Below are positions 6,937-8,237 of a stretch of 8,237 nucleotides of DNA, one piece after another. Within the stretch, counting starts at the first letter, position 1. Each line of letters opens with the position of its first letter. The position numbers were made by a program, and so were the translations under genes. Origin of the DNA: Candidatus Pelagibacter sp. (GTDB lineage: Bacteria; Pseudomonadota; Alphaproteobacteria; Pelagibacterales; Pelagibacteraceae); the NCBI GenBank assembly GCA_028222435.1, contig JAOIST010000018.1, positions 1 to 8,237 of the forward strand, read 5' to 3'. Under the pieces are notes generated by a model that was not told the DNA's origin, searched no databases, and saw only the letters and a program-made list of their open reading frames with translations.

Positions 6937-6969
6937 ATTATTTGTTTTTCCTTATTATTATTTACTTTA

Positions 6970-6986
6970 ACTAATCAAAGATTAGT
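6970..6986 (-). other. Perfect 7-3-7 inverted repeat in the csp leader
   Basis: ACTAATC AAA GATTAGT is an exact dyad 34-50 nt upstream of the csp start at 6936. If the candidate promoter at 6998-7024 is used, it lies at the very 5' end of the csp mRNA and would fold into a hairpin. As DNA it could instead be an operator. It is not found before the second csp. Confidence 0.5.
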
Positions 6987-6997
6987 CACTTGCATCT

Positions 6998-7024
6998 TTA
7001 ATATCTTAGAGCAATAAAAGTCAA
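6998..7024 (-). promoter_or_regulatory. Candidate csp promoter
   Basis: TTGACT (7024-7019) on the minus strand matches the -35 consensus at five of six bases. TATTAA (7003-6998) after 15 nt or TTAAAG after 17 nt is a weak -10. The expected transcript would start near 6990, about 55 nt before the csp ATG, in the gap after accA. Confidence 0.35.
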
Positions 7025-7069
7025 TAGGAGAAAATATTATTTGATTAAATTGTTTTTTTGCAACAATAG

Positions 7070-8176
7070 TTAAAATATTAGCGTAATTAAGCTTGTTATA
7101 GCTAGTAAACCTATTCCTGCGTAAATTAGTTTATTATTATTTATATGGGTCGCTAATTTTTGAATGCTTGATTCCTTGTAGCTTAATCCACCTCCCTCAA
7201 GATTGGTGGATTTACTGAAACCTTGATCTCTGCCGATTTGAAGAAATTTTGTTTTTCTATGATCATAAATTTCTTCTTTACTAAAATTTTCAAAACTTTG
7301 TAAATTTTTAATAATAGAATGTTTAATATCTGCAGCTATGCTTTCTGGGTCTCTGTGTGCTCCACCTAAAGGCTCTGGAACAATCTCGTCAATGACTCTG
7401 AGTTTCAACAAATCTTTTGCTGTTAATTTCATTGCCTCAGCTGCCTGCAATGATTTGCTAGGATCACGCCAAAGTATTGACGCACATCCCTCTGGAGAAA
7501 TTACAGAGTAAATTGAGTTTTCTAACATAATAACTTTATTTGATGAGGCTAAAGCAATAGCCCCTCCTGAGCCACCTTCACCAATGATAATTGATATATT
7601 GGGTACTGTAAGTGACATACAACACTCAATAGAGTTAGCAATTGCTGAAGCTTGTCCTCTTTGTTCCGCTCCAAGTCCTGGGTAAGCTCCCGGTGTATCA
7701 ATAAAACTTACTATAGGAATTTGAAAACGATCAGCTAATTTCATTAACCTTATACATTTTCTGTATCCCTCAGGTCTCATCATCCCAAAATTTCTTTCTA
7801 TCCTGCTATTAAGATCATCTCCTTTTTCCTGGCCAATAATTAAAACAGATTTATTGTCGATTAATCCGAAACCGGCTATGACAGATTTATCATCGCCAAA
7901 GTATCTATCACCAGATAACAATGTAAATTGTGAAAATATTTTTTTGATATAAAAATTTGCTTTAGGTCGGTCCTCGTGTCTTGCGACCTGTGTTCTTTGC
8001 CAGCTATTTAGATTAGCATAGGTCTCTTTTAGTTTTTCATTAATTTCGTTTTGTGTATTTTTTATTTTTTGTGTATCAACCTCTGAAATTCCCTCAGAAC
8101 CAAAAGGGCTTTTTAGCCCGTCTACCTCTTGTTCTAGAGCCTTAATTTCTTTTTCAAATTCTAAATAATTTTTCAT
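7070..8176 (-). CDS. accA: AccA, acetyl-CoA carboxylase carboxyltransferase subunit alpha, with C-terminal membrane-tail extension
   Basis: AccA with AccD transfers the carboxyl group from carboxybiotin to acetyl-CoA, making malonyl-CoA for fatty acid synthesis. The 368 residues start with the usual helical MKNYLEFEKEIKALE. The core has ERNFGMMRPEGYRK (127-140), FIDTPGAYPGLGAEQRGQ (158-175), IGEGGSGGAIAL (198-209) and SPEGCASILWRD (227-238), covering the family's active-site and CoA-binding region. By comparison with E. coli AccA (about 319 residues, ending near a GYA motif), the family sequence ends around GFSKS (319-323). About 45 further residues follow: a polar linker, then LIYAGIGLLAITSLITLIF (350-368), a hydrophobic segment running to the last residue, as in tail-anchored proteins. 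No frame break is seen. The ATG at 8176 has no clear Shine-Dalgarno, but it matches the expected N-terminus. Confidence 0.95.
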   Translation of the reverse strand: MKNYLEFEKEIKALEQEVDGLKSPFGSEGISEVDTQKIKNTQNEINEKLKETYANLNSWQRTQVARHEDRPKANFYIKKIFSQFTLLSGDRYFGDDKSVIAGFGLIDNKSVLIIGQEKGDDLNSRIERNFGMMRPEGYRKCIRLMKLADRFQIPIVSFIDTPGAYPGLGAEQRGQASAIANSIECCMSLTVPNISIIIGEGGSGGAIALASSNKVIMLENSIYSVISPEGCASILWRDPSKSLQAAEAMKLTAKDLLKLRVIDEIVPEPLGGAHRDPESIAADIKHSIIKNLQSFENFSKEEIYDHRKTKFLQIGRDQGFSKSTNLEGGGLSYKESSIQKLATHINNNKLIYAGIGLLAITSLITLIF

Positions 8177-8204
8177 AAATGCTTATTATTGCTACTATTA
8201 ATAT

Positions 8205-8233
8205 ATTATAATCTAATGTAAAGATCGGTTCAC
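8205..8233 (-). promoter_or_regulatory. Candidate accA promoter
   Basis: A perfect TATAAT (8210-8205) is preceded at 17 nt by GTGAAC (8233-8228), a half-match to TTGACA. The transcript would begin about 20 nt before the accA ATG. The window ends 4 nt upstream of the -35, so context is missing. Confidence 0.35.
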
Positions 8234-8237
8234 TATG

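Noticed and set aside
6761..6970. Plus-strand frame antisense to the upstream csp
   Set aside because: It is fully explained as a shadow of a highly conserved CSP; no ribosome site or family similarity.
7049..7067. ATTGTT/AACAAT hairpin just after the accA stop as a terminator
   Set aside because: The stem is six pairs, nearly all A/T, with only three T's after it on the accA strand; too weak to call in this base composition.
8235..8237. ATG at the right edge as the start of a plus-strand gene
   Set aside because: Only three bases are visible and no ribosome site precedes them; it overlaps the likely accA promoter region.

Overview
The window looks like the genome of a SAR11-type (Pelagibacterales) alphaproteobacterium. 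The base composition is very A/T-rich and coding is dense. Shine-Dalgarno signals are often weak or missing. Protein features are alphaproteobacterial: a HAD class IIA hydrolase next to ribF, the short HisG plus HisZ pair, a HisRS with the KPGPGR motif-2 loop, and a tRNA-His without G-1. The assignment rests on these traits and not on a database match.

Layout from left to right. Positions 1-927 (minus) hold the first codons of ribF and, 1 nt upstream, a HAD class IIA hydrolase. Positions 928-1071 are a divergent intergenic region carrying a good sigma-32-type heat-shock promoter. Positions 1072-3046 (plus) are groES-groEL, ending in a hairpin terminator that lies inside the 3' coding end of the convergent hisG. 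Positions 3050-6157 (minus) form a compact histidine block, transcribed as tRNA-His, hisS, hisZ, hisG. The tRNA 3' end is 4 nt from the hisS start, hisS and hisZ overlap by 23 nt, and hisZ and hisG meet in ATGA. Positions 6158-6388 are a leader region with two adjacent dyads and a 25-codon frame holding three His codons in six. Positions 6389-6936 (minus) are two almost identical cold-shock protein genes. Each is followed about 25-30 nt after its stop by the same GAAA-capped RNA hairpin. Positions 7070-8176 (minus) are accA, extended at its C-terminus by a putative membrane tail anchor.

The histidine block links charging of tRNA-His (HisS) with the first committed step of histidine synthesis (HisG, activated by the HisS paralogue HisZ). 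GroES/GroEL form the chaperonin, the CSPs are RNA chaperones, and AccA is half of the carboxyltransferase of acetyl-CoA carboxylase.

Most of the window is ordinary core genome. The signals most worth following are the duplicated csp-associated hairpin with pair-preserving changes, the C-terminal membrane segment on AccA, the tRNA-His/HisRS identity change with a near-leaderless hisS, and the possible His-codon leader upstream of tRNA-His.
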